From positions 9,796,001-9,860,000 of the forward strand of contig CM060188.1 of assembly GCA_030549335.1 (NCBI GenBank): 64,000 nucleotides of DNA. Direction: 5' to 3'. Positions 11,990-23,640 of the stretch are shown here, in pieces (position 1 is the stretch's first letter; every line of letters starts with the position of its first letter). The translations under genes were made by a program, and so were the position numbers. Origin of the DNA: Pontederia crassipes (taxonomy: Eukaryota; Streptophyta; Magnoliopsida; Commelinales; Pontederiaceae). Below the pieces are notes generated by a model, which saw nothing but the letters and a program-made list of their open reading frames with translations, did not search any database and had not been told where the DNA came from.

Positions 11990-12538
11990 TTAATCATTAC
12001 GTCGTGAAGGTTTTCCAAGTTCATTCCCAGGGTCCTTCTTATGCTTAGGAGGATTCACGCATTCATCTTCGAAATGCCCATCTTGATCGCAGTAACTTCA
12101 ATATGGTTCTGGGTTTGTCTGACTTATAGGGCTATCAGGGCATGCATCCACATCATCTTGTTCCCGACTTTGCAATTCTCTGCTTGGTTCTTGATCTTCT
12201 TCTTCCTTGCCTGAAGACAAACAAATAAGGATGGTGATGCGTGCTCCTATAATTCGCAATTTCCTCCTTCGTTCCATTTCTTCATATGTCTCAGCTGGCG
12301 GAGGAGGAATCACTGGCTCGTTACTCCCTACGCTTTCCAAATCTGAGTGCTCCTGTTCTTCTAGAATAAGAGGTGGTGGAATCGCACGGCCACGACCACG
12401 TCCACGACCGTGTGTTGGTGTTTGCAGCTGCCCTTGTTCTTGAATTGGTGCAGTGGGTGGGTGCATGACTGCTTCAGCTACCCAAAACACTCGGCTTCCG
12501 CTACGTATCACTCTGGACGTTATGCGGCACGGAGGCAT
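11990..12538 (-). pseudogene. Extra ORF between 5' LTR and gag, with zinc knuckle
   Basis: A frame of 182 codons starts at ATG 12538 (MPPCRITSRVIRSGSR) and runs to TAA at 11990, broken only by one TGA at 12098-12100. It contains an RG-rich block (HGRGRGRGRA), an acidic stretch, and AETYEEMERRRKLR, which looks helical. At its end is a zinc knuckle of form CX2CX4HX4C whose first Cys codon is the TGA (SYCDQDGHFEDEC follows). About 200 bp of T-rich, stop-filled DNA separate it from the gag ATG. Tekay elements normally begin with gag, so this is either a detached gag N-terminus or an additional ORF. The function is unknown. Confidence 0.6.
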
Positions 12539-12740
12539 CTATGGGAACAAGTTAGCTCAATAATATAAGTATCCTTTACATGAAAATGTACTTAGTACTT
12601 ACTTTTACTTGAGAAGTGGAGCCGCAGATGCTTGAGAAGTTTGCACATGACTTTACTTTGAGCTATGAGACAATATGAACAATAATGACTATGCATCGAT
12701 ATCTACTCTACTATGATCAATGAGGGAGCCAAGAACTTGG

Positions 12741-12752
12741 GCTCTGATACCA
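12741..12752 (-). other. Primer binding site (tRNA-iMet)
   Basis: The minus strand reads TGGTATCAGAGC three bases inside the end of the 5' LTR. This is the standard plant retrotransposon primer site, complementary to the 3' end of initiator methionine tRNA. It fixes the element's orientation as minus. Confidence 0.95.
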
Positions 12753-12755
12753 AAC

Positions 12756-15124
12756 TGTAACGCCCCCAAAATCGTCCCTCCTGTCATGTAAACAGTCAGG
12801 TTGACATCAGGAGCGCTACACTGCTTTCTACACTATTGACCATGACCATTCAACAAAATGACATATGTGGCATCAATATAATACAAAATATAATTAAAAA
12901 CTTTAATGCGGAAGTTCAAACGGTGGAATGTCAAGAGACATTAATAATTAATATAGTCTATAACAAGATAAGAATAGATAGTAACTTTAAGAAGTTCGAT
13001 AAGCGGAAGATCATGATGTAACTTTGTTGGGCTTGTAGCAATAATTTATGTCATGTGCAGCGTTCTCCAAGCCCTGTGCCCTCCAACACCTCGTCAGTTA
13101 GCATTCTCACCTACAAAATCCCATTGCAGGAGAATTGAATACTCGTGAGCAAAAAGTCCAGTACAATAGCAAAATAGACGGTGAAATATGGATCAATGAT
13201 AATCATATGACCAATATATCAATGATGAACAATACTGTACTCTGGTTGCTATGCATTAACTATAATGGATCATTACATCATTCTTTGACAATATCAATAT
13301 CTGTGCTTTGTTATTTACTATGACTATACTTTGCATTTACTCTACATTATCTTTACCAAACTATGTTTCATGTTTTACTGTACCATATTCTATACTGTAC
13401 TATACCTTACTTCATCATGTTCTATACTTTACTTTACAGTACTATGCTTTACATTATTTTACTGTGAGTTACACTACGTCTTTTACATTACTATAATGTC
13501 CTTAAAGTTAGTTGTCTTATTCGAACTCAACTTTATTAGATTGGAATGTTAGAAGTGCCTCTATATCTGTAAAGTCAGTAAGTCCATAAAGAAAAAGAGG
13601 TGTGATAATGCATCACCCAATTCGAAATGCAGGTGAGAGAAAACCTGCACACTAGGAACAGTGGTCATTTAAGAGCCTATAAGTTCATTGTCTCCTCAGT
13701 TACCTACTTGTCCCTCTGGCTCAATACTATATTCTCTGGGGAAAGGAGTGTGACCAGTGCATCACCCTTCATTCGAGATACAAGTGGGAGAAAATCTGAA
13801 ATCTCAGGAACAGTGATCATTGAAGACTAATAGGTTCGTTGTCTCCTCAGCTAACTATCTGTTCCTCTCTATATCATATTGTAATCCTTGTTCCATACAA
13901 TGAGGCGGCACATAACAATCTCGTGTCTTTATCTTTACTTTATTTATCTTTGCTTATCATGCAATCTATGAATCAGGATCCAACTGCGCTTTAATCTCTG
14001 TACAATAAGACTCAATCAGTATAGGTGAACTGGTTAGAGTCTTTGATTATAATTTGACTGGGTCAATCCGGTTAGTTCAGACCGATGGGTCTAACTGAAC
14101 TGGACGGTTGGACCGTGGTCTAACTAAACCGGTCGACCGTTCTTGGTGGACCGGTCGACCATTCTCTAGCACCGGTCGACCGGTCCTCTTGGATCGGTCG
14201 GCCGTGTTCTTTGTGGGGTGTCTGTGGATCGGTCGACCGTACGCATGAGGTCGGTCGACTGGTTACTCTAAGATCGGTCGACCGTCCTGATGGTCGGTCG
14301 ACCGGTCGTAAGATCATGAAGACGCGCTCTATGCGTCGGATCGATCGATCGTCCTGGTGGTCGGTCGATCGGTCGTAAGGTCATGAAGACGCCCTCTACG
14401 CGTCGGATCGGTCGATCGATCAGAAGTCTAATCGGCCGATCATGAAATCAGATCTGACCGTTGACAGATAGATCGGTCAACCGCCATGGTGAGGCCGATC
14501 GATAGGAACTCGTGAGAGTTCTTTGCATGGACCGGTCGACCGTTGATAATATCGATCGACCGATCTTAACGATAAAACAGAGTCGCCGGACTTCTCTCAC
14601 GATTCCGGCGGTCTTCCGGCCATCAAATCATCACGACATGAATACAAAAAATGTAGGTAACAATCTCAGTATCATGATGGACTACTCATGTATATCAAAT
14701 AATCACTATTTCTTCGTCTAGGAATTTAAGACGCTAAGGTACCTTTTCCGATCGACTGTTTCGATTTTCTGACGATCTGTCCGTTGCCCTTCAGTGTTAG
14801 TCGTCTCTAAACGGCGAGAGAGGTTCGCCTGGCCCTTGCGCACGTGAGTCGTCGTTCGGTGTCGCACTCTGCTTCGTCCTCCGCACATACGCGCCGTTTC
14901 GCCGAATCAAAAGAAGGAGAGGAAGACGGGGCGGCGGCAGCCGGACGAGAGTATCCAAGGGGGCGCGAGGTTGCCCTCACGTCCTCTTTTATAGTATCGG
15001 CCGGCCGATCGTGGCGCGATCAGGGGAGGATTCACCTCCCCTGTCCGCCGTTTTTCCTTGTGCGACGTTTCCATTTTTTTTTTTTTTTGAATTCTTTCAT
15101 TTGATGAAATTGTGATACGTTACA
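12756..15124 (-). repeat. 5' LTR of the Tekay-type element
   Basis: This LTR is 2369 bp, the partner of 4801-7186. Its promoter TATA (CTATAAAAG, 14986-14994, minus) is conserved with the other LTR. A dense cluster of CGGTCGACCG-like palindromes fills about 14070-14560. Small differences in the number and sequence of these palindromes explain part of the length difference between the LTRs. Confidence 0.93.
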
Positions 15125-15129
15125 ATTGC

Positions 15130-16077
15130 TGCTAACCGATGAAATCGTTTTACTATTAAAAGTTAATGAATATATAGAGCAGATCATAATTGTTAAAATA
15201 AATTTGATCTTAATATTCAAATAATCAGATATTCTTAATCTTTATCAAATTTATTATTTCACTAAGAATAGATTAATATATATTTATTTTATTAATGTAA
15301 TAAATAAAATTAATGTTCTTTATCTCTTCCACGTATCCTCTACATGTTCGTTTTTTCTCTTACAGTCGACGATGAAATTTTATTTTTGAATCATAACTAA
15401 TATTCAAGCTTCGCCTCCCGTCCACCAAATCCGCATGTCTTAACTTAATCAACACTCTTTAAATAGTGCTTAAGAAAAAACAAAGGCTTAATCATAACGT
15501 CTTTCCTTTAAACGAGTTAATGTATTTGTGAAATGTTTTTCACGTGAAACACGTATATATGTATTACGAAGGATAATAATAAACATAAATTTTAAAAATT
15601 TTAAAAATAATAAATATAATAATTATTATAATTTGAATCATATTTTTATTATCACGAATTATCATCTAAATTATTTATAAATAAAGATATAAAAAATATG
15701 TGTAAAGTCGTTTGACACGCACTTTAAAAGGCATTTGACACTTATATTAAATTTAATTAATATATATATATGAATTATGTATCAACATTTTTAAATAAAA
15801 TAAAAATCTTGCACAAAATTTTAATTTAATAAAAAATATAATATAATTCCTTTTAAGAAAAGGACACTTGCGAGTAACGGATAAATATGGTCCAACCGAG
15901 CACGTTCAAAAAATTAAATATGGTCTACTTGGTGTTTTGTTGGTCACTTGTGAGTGCTGGGTGACGCAGTTCTTTTCCTCATCCCTTCATCACATGTGAT
16001 CAGTCGGTGGTGCTCATGGTGGAACAGTTAGGTGCACTGGCATGAATTGAATTCCCTCCCAATAATAACAGGGGCCC

Positions 16078-16120
<43 letters not shown>

Positions 16121-18029
16121 TAATAACAAATTATTAAGAGGAGTAGAAATTGGCAGCTTGATAGAATCATGTTCACCATTGAAGTCATAGCTAATCCTTG
16201 AAATGGTGCTTGGGGACTCCAGAAATTACCATCAATTTGACAACTTGAAGCTTGGATCAACCATCAATTTGGGAGGTCCATAGATCTATGTAAGAAAAAT
16301 AAAGATGCAAATACAACAATATGCACCACTGCACTACATCCTTATTTTCAATCTTTTTTATATCTGATCGTTATATTCTAACTAAATGTTATCAATATAA
16401 ATTTCAAATCCTTTCTAATGATTATCCTTTAAGGATTTGATTATTTTATCTTATCGAAATCAATAATATATGAAAAGAGTAGTTACTTGCTTTTTTAATC
16501 TTAACAAATCTAGAAAGTAGATCCAACACGGTGAAGAATTTTGGTTTGAGTGACGATTACGTCTTAAACACCATTCATGCATTGTTCGGAACATGCCAAA
16601 GAACATTGGCGTAGCAAAGTTCATATTGAAAAGAAAATGAAGGCTGAAAAGTAGATAGTGATTTTTTCACTATTTTGCACACTTTTTGCATTCTTGTGTG
16701 CATGCGTCTCGAAGTGTACTTGGACATACAAAAATATGTGGTCATTATCTACCTTTTCCCCAACCAATACATCGATCCCTTTCCAGGGGGGACACTATTC
16801 GCCTGCATTTTGGACACTGGCCAAGTAATTATGTGCAAGACAAAAGAAGAATCTTTGCCAACACCATACAGGCGTTTCCTCCATAAGAAAGGTTTCAACT
16901 ACCCACCAGAGAATTGTTTGGTACCATTTACTTTTCAATTGGACGATTAGAACAAAAAATTTAAAGATCTGAATAAATTATTCTTCAATTTGTTTTTCCG
17001 ATTTTCACCATAGTATTCGAAAGTGGTCAGATAAAAAATTTGAACCACTATAACTGACAAATATATATTGCCTTGATTTGTATCAACTCCTAACAAAGAT
17101 ATTATATGCATAAGCATACATACTACTTTTCACTTGTATACTGCCATCAATTGGATAAAGCGAAGAAATCCAAGGGGGCCTGACAGGAAGGGGCCACCCA
17201 TTTGAGATGGACATGTATGGCTAAGGGATTCCCAACACAGGCTAATCAGTAATCAGATAAGATTAACAAGGAAAACTCTCAAGTTTTGAGGCATTTGACT
17301 GACCATCTCAACAGGCACCGAAGGCACCATAAACAAGAAAAGAAAAATAATGCAGACAGTGATACAGGATGGCATCTAATGAATAATGGGCAAGATGAAA
17401 AGGGCTTCCACTATTTTGCAAATTCACATTCTCTTAGTGGTGTCTGAACATCAACATGATGTTAATGTTGGTGGGTGAGGCTACACAGTGGTCATTCCTC
17501 CATCGAATAGACAAGCCTTAGTGATCATGATGCTGTACAGTGGATAGTTACAGAAAAGAACCAAAAACAATCTTCAACCAATGGCACCTTTGAGGTATTT
17601 ATAACCTAGTGCAAGATAAACTGATTTTGAACTTGTCCCTGTAACTCACAACAGGTATCTCTGCCAACATATGATCTGAGAATTTTGGGAAACTATGACT
17701 AGTAAGATTGCTGAGATCAGAGTTTCTGCATCAGCGTTTTGCAATGTTCCTCCGTTGTGATGATGATATTTTAACTTAAATATCATGTCATTCGGAAATT
17801 TTGATCCGCTGCAGAAACCCCTAAGCATATATAAAAACAAATTTGTGCTCAGAAGCTTTCACATGTTTTATGATTAAACACAATGATGTACATTTCAATT
17901 TGTTACTTGTTCTGATGAGTCAGGGCTGTGAATAAAATACCTTTGCTTATTTATTAAATCAAACGAGCACAGGATATAAATCATACATTTTTTTTGGGCA
18001 TAACACATGTACTTTTAGCAGTACTATTG
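15130..18029. other. Spacer between Tekay element and PLC gene
   Basis: Mostly AT-rich sequence. An (AT)n microsatellite occupies 16079-16117. A 91-codon plus-strand frame at 16675-16950 has no family I recognise and no neighbouring exon, so I treat it as chance or an unidentified relic. The PLC 3' end lies at the right edge. A minus-strand AATAAA at about 17951-17956, roughly 75 bp after the PLC stop, is a plausible poly(A) signal. Confidence 0.6.
16079..16117. repeat. (AT)n microsatellite
   Basis: About 19 uninterrupted AT units are seen directly. It lies in intergenic DNA 3' of the PLC gene. Confidence 0.97.
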
Positions 18030-21000
18030 TTAAGATACGAAATCAAACCGCATGAACAATCTTACAGCTTTATACTTTTTGCCCTTGCGGTTGTAAAGTG
18101 GTACAGATCGGAATCCTGGTTTCAACTCAGAAACAGGCAAGCAGGTTTGCCCGCCAAAGTCATCCTTTTCTGACATATCATATTCATGAACTTCAATCCG
18201 AAGCAATGCGAGCTCGGGGACAGTTAATGGGAATGTGAATTCCTGATCCCAAACTGGTGCCCAGTCGTCTTCTACAGTCTTCGTCTTCAACATTATTTCG
18301 TCAGCTGGATCTCCAGCTATCCCTATCTGTTGAGCAACAAAGTTTTATCATATATTTCTGGGGTGAAATTGGATAAAGCGGAGAAAGTTCAGAACTTTCT
18401 TGATAACAAACATATAAACAAGTTCATGTCATCAAATATTTTTTACTAGAATTTAATTATCAGTGTACCTAGAAAATGATAGGTGTATTGGTGCATGCTG
18501 TAGCAATGACAATGAAATCAAACCAACGAGTGTCTCGAATTACCCTTGTATAGAAATCTGGAGGAGAGTAAGCATCAAAATGTGTCCTCCTAAAATCTGC
18601 AATCCAGCCATCCCCCATGTATACTCTGACCTGCGGGAAATATTAGAATATATTTAACAACTTGAATCCAGATTTGGTTCCAAAAGGTAAAGGATGAATT
18701 CAGTACTATTTTGAAAAATAATATTCCAAACCTTCAAGGTTATCTTCACAGGTAAACTATCATTAGGGTCAAAAACCTCATCGTTAGGACCAGTCATCAT
18801 TAAGAAATCAGGTTTCTTCACATATCCACAACCTCCATTAGCGCTAAAAAAGCCATGCATCCACCATAGTGACTTTCCATGCCCCTATCAACGCATGATG
18901 ATAAAGAACAAAAAGACTTTACGGAATCCCCATTAAAAAGTAAAGTCCATTTTCTAGAAGACTAAGAAGAGAAAACATACAAAATGTGTACACAACCTCC
19001 ATTCCTCATACTCTCTTTACATAATTTGTTCCTTCAAGTGTGTTTATCAGTTTACCTGACTTCGAAGTATGAGATTATAGAATGAGAGAGGATATCCCGT
19101 CTAAGATGGTATGTCAGATCCTCTCAAAAAAGGATGACACATCGGATTTTTAAGATGAAAATGAATTTCTATATATGGATGGAGTTTTTTTTTCCAAATT
19201 TACTTGTAAGTTTTCTAACAGCACACGTTTCCTACCCCCTATACTATATATATCGTGATGATGATTAAGAAGTAAGAACACAAGGCATGATACCTCAAAT
19301 GAAGAAATAATAACTTCAGGACACGCCACAATCAGAAGTTTTCTTTTGAGGGGCAGTACAGAGTTAACTGACGCACCATGTAATAATGTGTGATAGGAAG
19401 GGAACAAAGAATCTGTTCCATACTCCAAATAAATCACAAACTAACCTGCATATTAAATGCCACCATCTGAGCTCCATGAATCCAGCCAATAAATGGGTTA
19501 TAATTGGATGAATCAAACCGTGTACCCTTTGGATAAATCCTTAAAATATTTCTTTGTGTAAACCTACAAAGCCAAAGGAATAATATAAACAGATGTAATT
19601 TCAAAGAAGTAAAGAACATAATGTATGTACTAACTACAAGTACCAACATCAAATCTCAGATGAACATGTTAGGCCATTATAAGTTCTACTACTCATGGAA
19701 CGAGAGACCTGTTTCTCAAACACAACTTGATATGTGACCTTTTCAATCATATCACTTAGTATATTCAGACTCACTCGAAAATGATGTCGTAAATTATAAT
19801 ATGGAGCTTAACTCTTTGCAAATTCATTGCCTATATTGCCTGTTTTGCTTTTGGAAATCGGAGAATATATAGACCAATCAACAAAATAAAGTTTACCTTA
19901 CAATATCGGTCCCATGAGATTGCGCTGCCTTCAAAAGTTGCTGTTCACTTAGGCTTAAACGCCTAACTTTATCTGGTTCAACTTTTAGTGCATCTCTGAT
20001 GTGACCCTTAGGTTTTCCAGCCCGTATAGTAATCAACCGCTTGTACTCCATGGGAATACTTTGGTTGATTTTTTTGCCATCATCCTCCTCGTGGTCATCC
20101 ACTTCATCATCAATCTACAAGTATTCTTTTTGCAAATTGATCATAGAGGAAAAGAGGAAATAATGAAATATTTAGGGGATGGCATGGGAATAGTAGTACC
20201 TTGTCAGCAGATTCGAGCTCGGCCCGAATATCAGGAACCTCCTTACCCCATTCTTCGTCTTCTTTGGCAACCTTGGCTCTTTGTTGGACTTCATTATCTT
20301 TAGATTCAAGATATTCCCTCGGGGGTTTGGTTGAAATAATAATCTTGTTCTTTAAATCTTCAGGCGATGGAAAATATTGAGAAGATTCCGATGGAGGATA
20401 ATACAGCATGTTCCCAAATGTTTCTATGACCATCTACATAAAATGTCATTAGCAGCTGATTTCCGATAAGGAATTTGATATATAATATTATGTATATCTA
20501 TGTAGCACACTATACATGTTATATATATATGTTATAAACAAAATACTGATCAATGTCTCCACTAAGTAAAGAAGTTACCTTGGCAACTTTTGCCTGAAGA
20601 TCGGGAGTTAGGTGGTCCTCCAAAGTTATGATAACAGGATAGGGAGAAGCAATAAAGGCATTCTCCTTAATGGACCCTAAACATTTGATAAGTGGAACAG
20701 GAGAAGTAAGTGTCCTGCAAAATAAGCATCACCAAGTAAGTTACAACAATAGATGGGAAAATGATAATATAATCCTAGTTTAACAAAGTGTCATTACATA
20801 TTCCTTCTAGAACTTGAACATTTTATATCACAATAACCCAAATGAAGATAAGAAAGGAAAGATCTAGGAGGAACAAGCATGCACACATATCAAACAGTAA
20901 GTTGTGGAGTTAAATGCATCTATTTCCATCACTAAAGAAGCTTGTTTTTAACTTCACATATATAAAAATTTCAAAACCAGAAACACATCAAGTACATGAA

Positions 21001-23301
21001 GTTTTTTGGTACCCACTCGGGACAGTGTTACTTGTTAACTTACAAATTTGGAACTTCTGAAAAGAAATTGGAAATTATTTTAACAAAATATGAGCCCCAC
21101 TAGAAAAGATGGATTGTTTTGTGAAAGAATCTCCACCACACACACACTATTTATATACACACACACACATATAATACACGTCTAAAGAAAGAATGCATGA
21201 TTCACTAGAGTATATAACCAAAACTAGTATACTGATTGATAAACTTATATGACATAGGGTTTTACCTCGTTCTCTTAGTTGAACTTTAAGCCTAATATGA
21301 GATCCACTAATTTATGTTGGTGTGGTTTCAGTTGTGCAATAGTTTTCTAAATATGTATGAGTGGAAATATACTCTTAAATAAAGGAATCCGTCTGTATTA
21401 CGCAGACTAATAAAAGATAATTCACAAAATCAAACTTGAAACTAATGGTTATCACTCAGTACCCCCCATGAAGGATGTCGATATTGTCTTTCGTTGCATT
21501 TGGCCACATATCAAGTTCAATTACTCTAACACCCCTCTTAAGTGCAGCAATAATTGGGACGTCACTGCAGTCACTATTCAGCTGGTTTCCAGTCAAGTAC
21601 GAATTGTGGCCCGTGTATATGAAATAATGAGACAAGGGTAAGCTCATATCATGGTGAACCTGTGATAGAAGATATTAAATTAATCACAGGATAATAGCAC
21701 AAAAAATAACACGTTGGGAACTAGTTATTCATAATCTAGACAAGCATGAACTGGTAGAAGCCTTAAAAGAGCCACTTTCAAGAGAAAACATTTCCTTATC
21801 TAGTCAGTACAATGTGTGCCAGGTATAAATGAGTTTGGCTATGAAACACAAGAATCTAGATGACAACATTATTTTATTAGGCCATTCCCGTAATTTAACT
21901 TTCTTATGGACATACTTCAATACATTATTTTTAGTGGAACTTCAGAACATATAAAAGATTAAGTTGCTAACAAACTGAGTCGAAGTCACCGGTTCTTCAC
22001 TCTACATGATTCACTAAGGTAGAAAGTCTTTACTTATTATCCTTCTCGTTTCAGTACCCTACACCTTTTTCTTCTTTATTTAATCAGTCAGCGGTTTCAC
22101 ACATCAGAAAGAGGTAAAAGTGGCAATAGGAGCGAAAAAAAAAGGATTGGAATATTGCACGGGCTCTCTGCTTGAAACCAGTTCTGTCGCTATCATAGAG
22201 AATAACACTGCCGTGACTTTAGCTCAAACTCCAACTTCATCCCTGCCAAACTATCCAAATCCAAACACACATCCTCCTATGCCACTAGTCAAAATTTCTT
22301 CATGAAAATAATACCAAAGTATTTCTTCCCTAAGATAATATAAAGTCAGAGCCAAAGCAAAGAAAATACTTCTTGCTTGAGACATGTCGACACCTTTTGG
22401 AGCAAAATCTTTGTTGTTTTTCTGCAAGGAAAATTGGCGAACATGGCTTGCATTCTGTATTTATACAGCTACAAATTTTATTGATACATCAAAAGTTATT
22501 TTTTAAAAATATGTGAACCGGGATTCCTTGATTATAACTAGCTGATTTTTTTTTTAATTCTACAGCGTCTAACATCAAACTCCAACTATATTTTATAGTC
22601 GGTCCCAAGCCCGAATAAAGGAGGAGGGTTGTGTTAGGCCCCCAGCATAAAATCCTGTCGAATCTTATGAATATGAATCAACGAAGGCATCGTATGATCC
22701 ATGTAGCCGACCCCACCTAGTGGAATAAGGCTTTGTTGTTGTTGTCGTCTAACATCAGCATTAACTCAAAAAGGCAACATACATCCTGGAACCAACTCAG
22801 CTTTCTACTAGAAATCCAAAGTGTCATATCATAATATGCCATAAAGAAAGTAACTAAAGCTCAACTACCTGCATTCACGACTATTAATGGCCAATTCAAT
22901 CCCTGACAGTAGCACTCTCTTTCTACCACCCCACACCCTGTAAGAAGAAAGAAACGAGGCTTTACCTCCTGTCGGATGGGCGGGTTGAGCTCGCTTGAAA
23001 AGAGGAACGAGTGGAAGTCCTCAATCGTGAGCGATGACCGGCCGAGCTTCGCGAGGTGTCCGTATCTGATCTGCCGCACCTGGTCCACGATCCGCTCCGC
23101 GGCGCCCTCTCGCTCCCCGCCGCCTGTGTATACTTGTTTCTCCTCGAGGAACCTCCGGAGGCCGTTGGCGGTCATGCGGGCGCCCCCGTCCGCGTCGGCG
23201 CAGGCGGCGAACGCCTCCTTCACGTCCGCCGGCGGCGGCGCCTCGCTCCACTGGAACCGCCTCGTGAAGCAAATGCAGTACTTGTACGAGTGGCTCCCCA
23301 T
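18030..23301 (-). CDS. PLC: Phosphoinositide-specific phospholipase C (9 exons)
   Basis: Exons on the minus strand: 23301-22966, 21659-21463, 20714-20579, 20433-20200, 20114-19897, 19563-19446, 18884-18732, 18630-18544 and 18326-18030. All introns are GT-AG, and the frame closes to 591 residues, a normal length for plant PLCs. I start at ATG 23301 ([16 protein letters not shown]), the usual plant N-terminus. A degenerate EF-hand-like region covers about 20-95. The X domain includes [12 protein letters not shown] (catalytic His130), ELDMWP (Ca ligands Glu160 and Asp162) and LHGG (His176). An acidic linker precedes the Y domain (about 318-413, [21 protein letters not shown] and [10 protein letters not shown]). 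A C2 domain (about 430-580) follows. The enzyme cleaves PIP/PIP2 at the plasma membrane in Ca2+-dependent signalling. All key residues I can check are present. The isoform number cannot be assigned. Confidence 0.95.
22578..22745 (+). mobile_element. Short RTE-derived element in PLC intron 1
   Basis: This 168-bp element joins the 5' end of the RTE LINE found at 28569-31743 (TATATTTTATAGtCGGTCCC, GGAGGGTTGTGTTAGGCC) to that LINE's 3' end (CCATGTAGCCGACCCCACC, ending in GTT repeats). It is flanked by a perfect 12-bp duplication, CGTCTAACATCA, at 22566-22577 and 22746-22757. It lies in sense orientation relative to the plus strand, antisense to PLC, inside intron 1, away from the splice sites. 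It has no coding capacity and must have been mobilised by another element's enzymes. Confidence 0.9.
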
Positions 23302-23640
23302 GGGCACCTCCTCCTGAGGTCCTCGTCCGGCGGTGATATGCTTCGTTTATCGGGGAACCCCCTCGAGGAATGGGATCCTGCGGGAATTGCAGTCCCCCGC
23401 GGAGGACGTCACTCGCTCGAATTTTAAGTTCGCAGAGGGCGTTTTTATGAAATAAACCAAAAATAAAGGCCTCTCTCCTTCTTCTGCGTCCCGTAGCAGA
23501 AGCGGGCGGTGGACACCCCTTTTAACGGTCGGGGTCAAGATTCGAACCCCATTTGCCAAGGACGAGTCCGTTTAGGTGAGACGCTGCTTCTCGCCCGTAA
23601 GAGAGAACCCGAGGGCGAGAATTGGTCGGTCAGTGTGGGT
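23302..23640 (-). promoter_or_regulatory. PLC upstream region with ACGT element
   Basis: This is the GC-rich leader and proximal promoter of the PLC gene. The minus strand contains GAGTGACGTCCTCC near 23400-23415, an ACGT-core site of the kind bound by plant bZIP factors. No clear TATA box was found at a normal distance. The exact transcript start is unknown. Confidence 0.35.

Larger units (their letters stand above)
4801..15124 (-). mobile_element. Ty3/gypsy Tekay/Del-type LTR retrotransposon
   Basis: This is a structurally complete element of about 10.3 kb, transcribed on the minus strand. Two long terminal repeats (4801-7186 and 12756-15124) start TGTAAC and end GTTACA. The element is flanked by a perfect 5-bp target duplication, ATTGC, at 4796-4800 and 15125-15129. 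A primer binding site matching tRNA-iMet and a purine tract sit just inside the LTRs. Domain order on the minus strand is gag, zinc knuckle, aspartic protease, RT, RNase H, integrase and a chromodomain-like tail, which is the order of chromovirus-type Ty3/gypsy elements. Reading frames are broken by many stops and shifts, so it is no longer autonomous. The LTRs differ visibly at many positions, so the insertion is not recent. Confidence 0.95.

Noticed and set aside
11793..11990. Splicing of the upstream ORF to gag through the T-rich spacer
   Set aside because: A GTAATG donor and a TTTTATAG acceptor exist, but the phases do not join the gag frame. It is kept only as an open question.
16675..16950. 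91-codon plus-strand frame as a gene
   Set aside because: No recognisable family, no splice partners and AT-rich surroundings. It may be chance. A protein search would settle it.
22861..22965. Extension of PLC exon 1 past 22966
   Set aside because: The frame continues to 22861 but reads non-PLC sequence. A GT donor after CAGGAG at 22965 joins in phase to exon 2 and restores the family sequence.
23302..23307. PLC start at the upstream GTG (23307)
   Set aside because: The ATG at 23301 gives the normal plant PLC N-terminus. GTG starts are not expected in a nuclear gene.
23520..23560. tRNA-like T-loop (GGGGTTCGAATC on the minus strand)
   Set aside because: No acceptor stem, anticodon arm or D arm can be formed around it.
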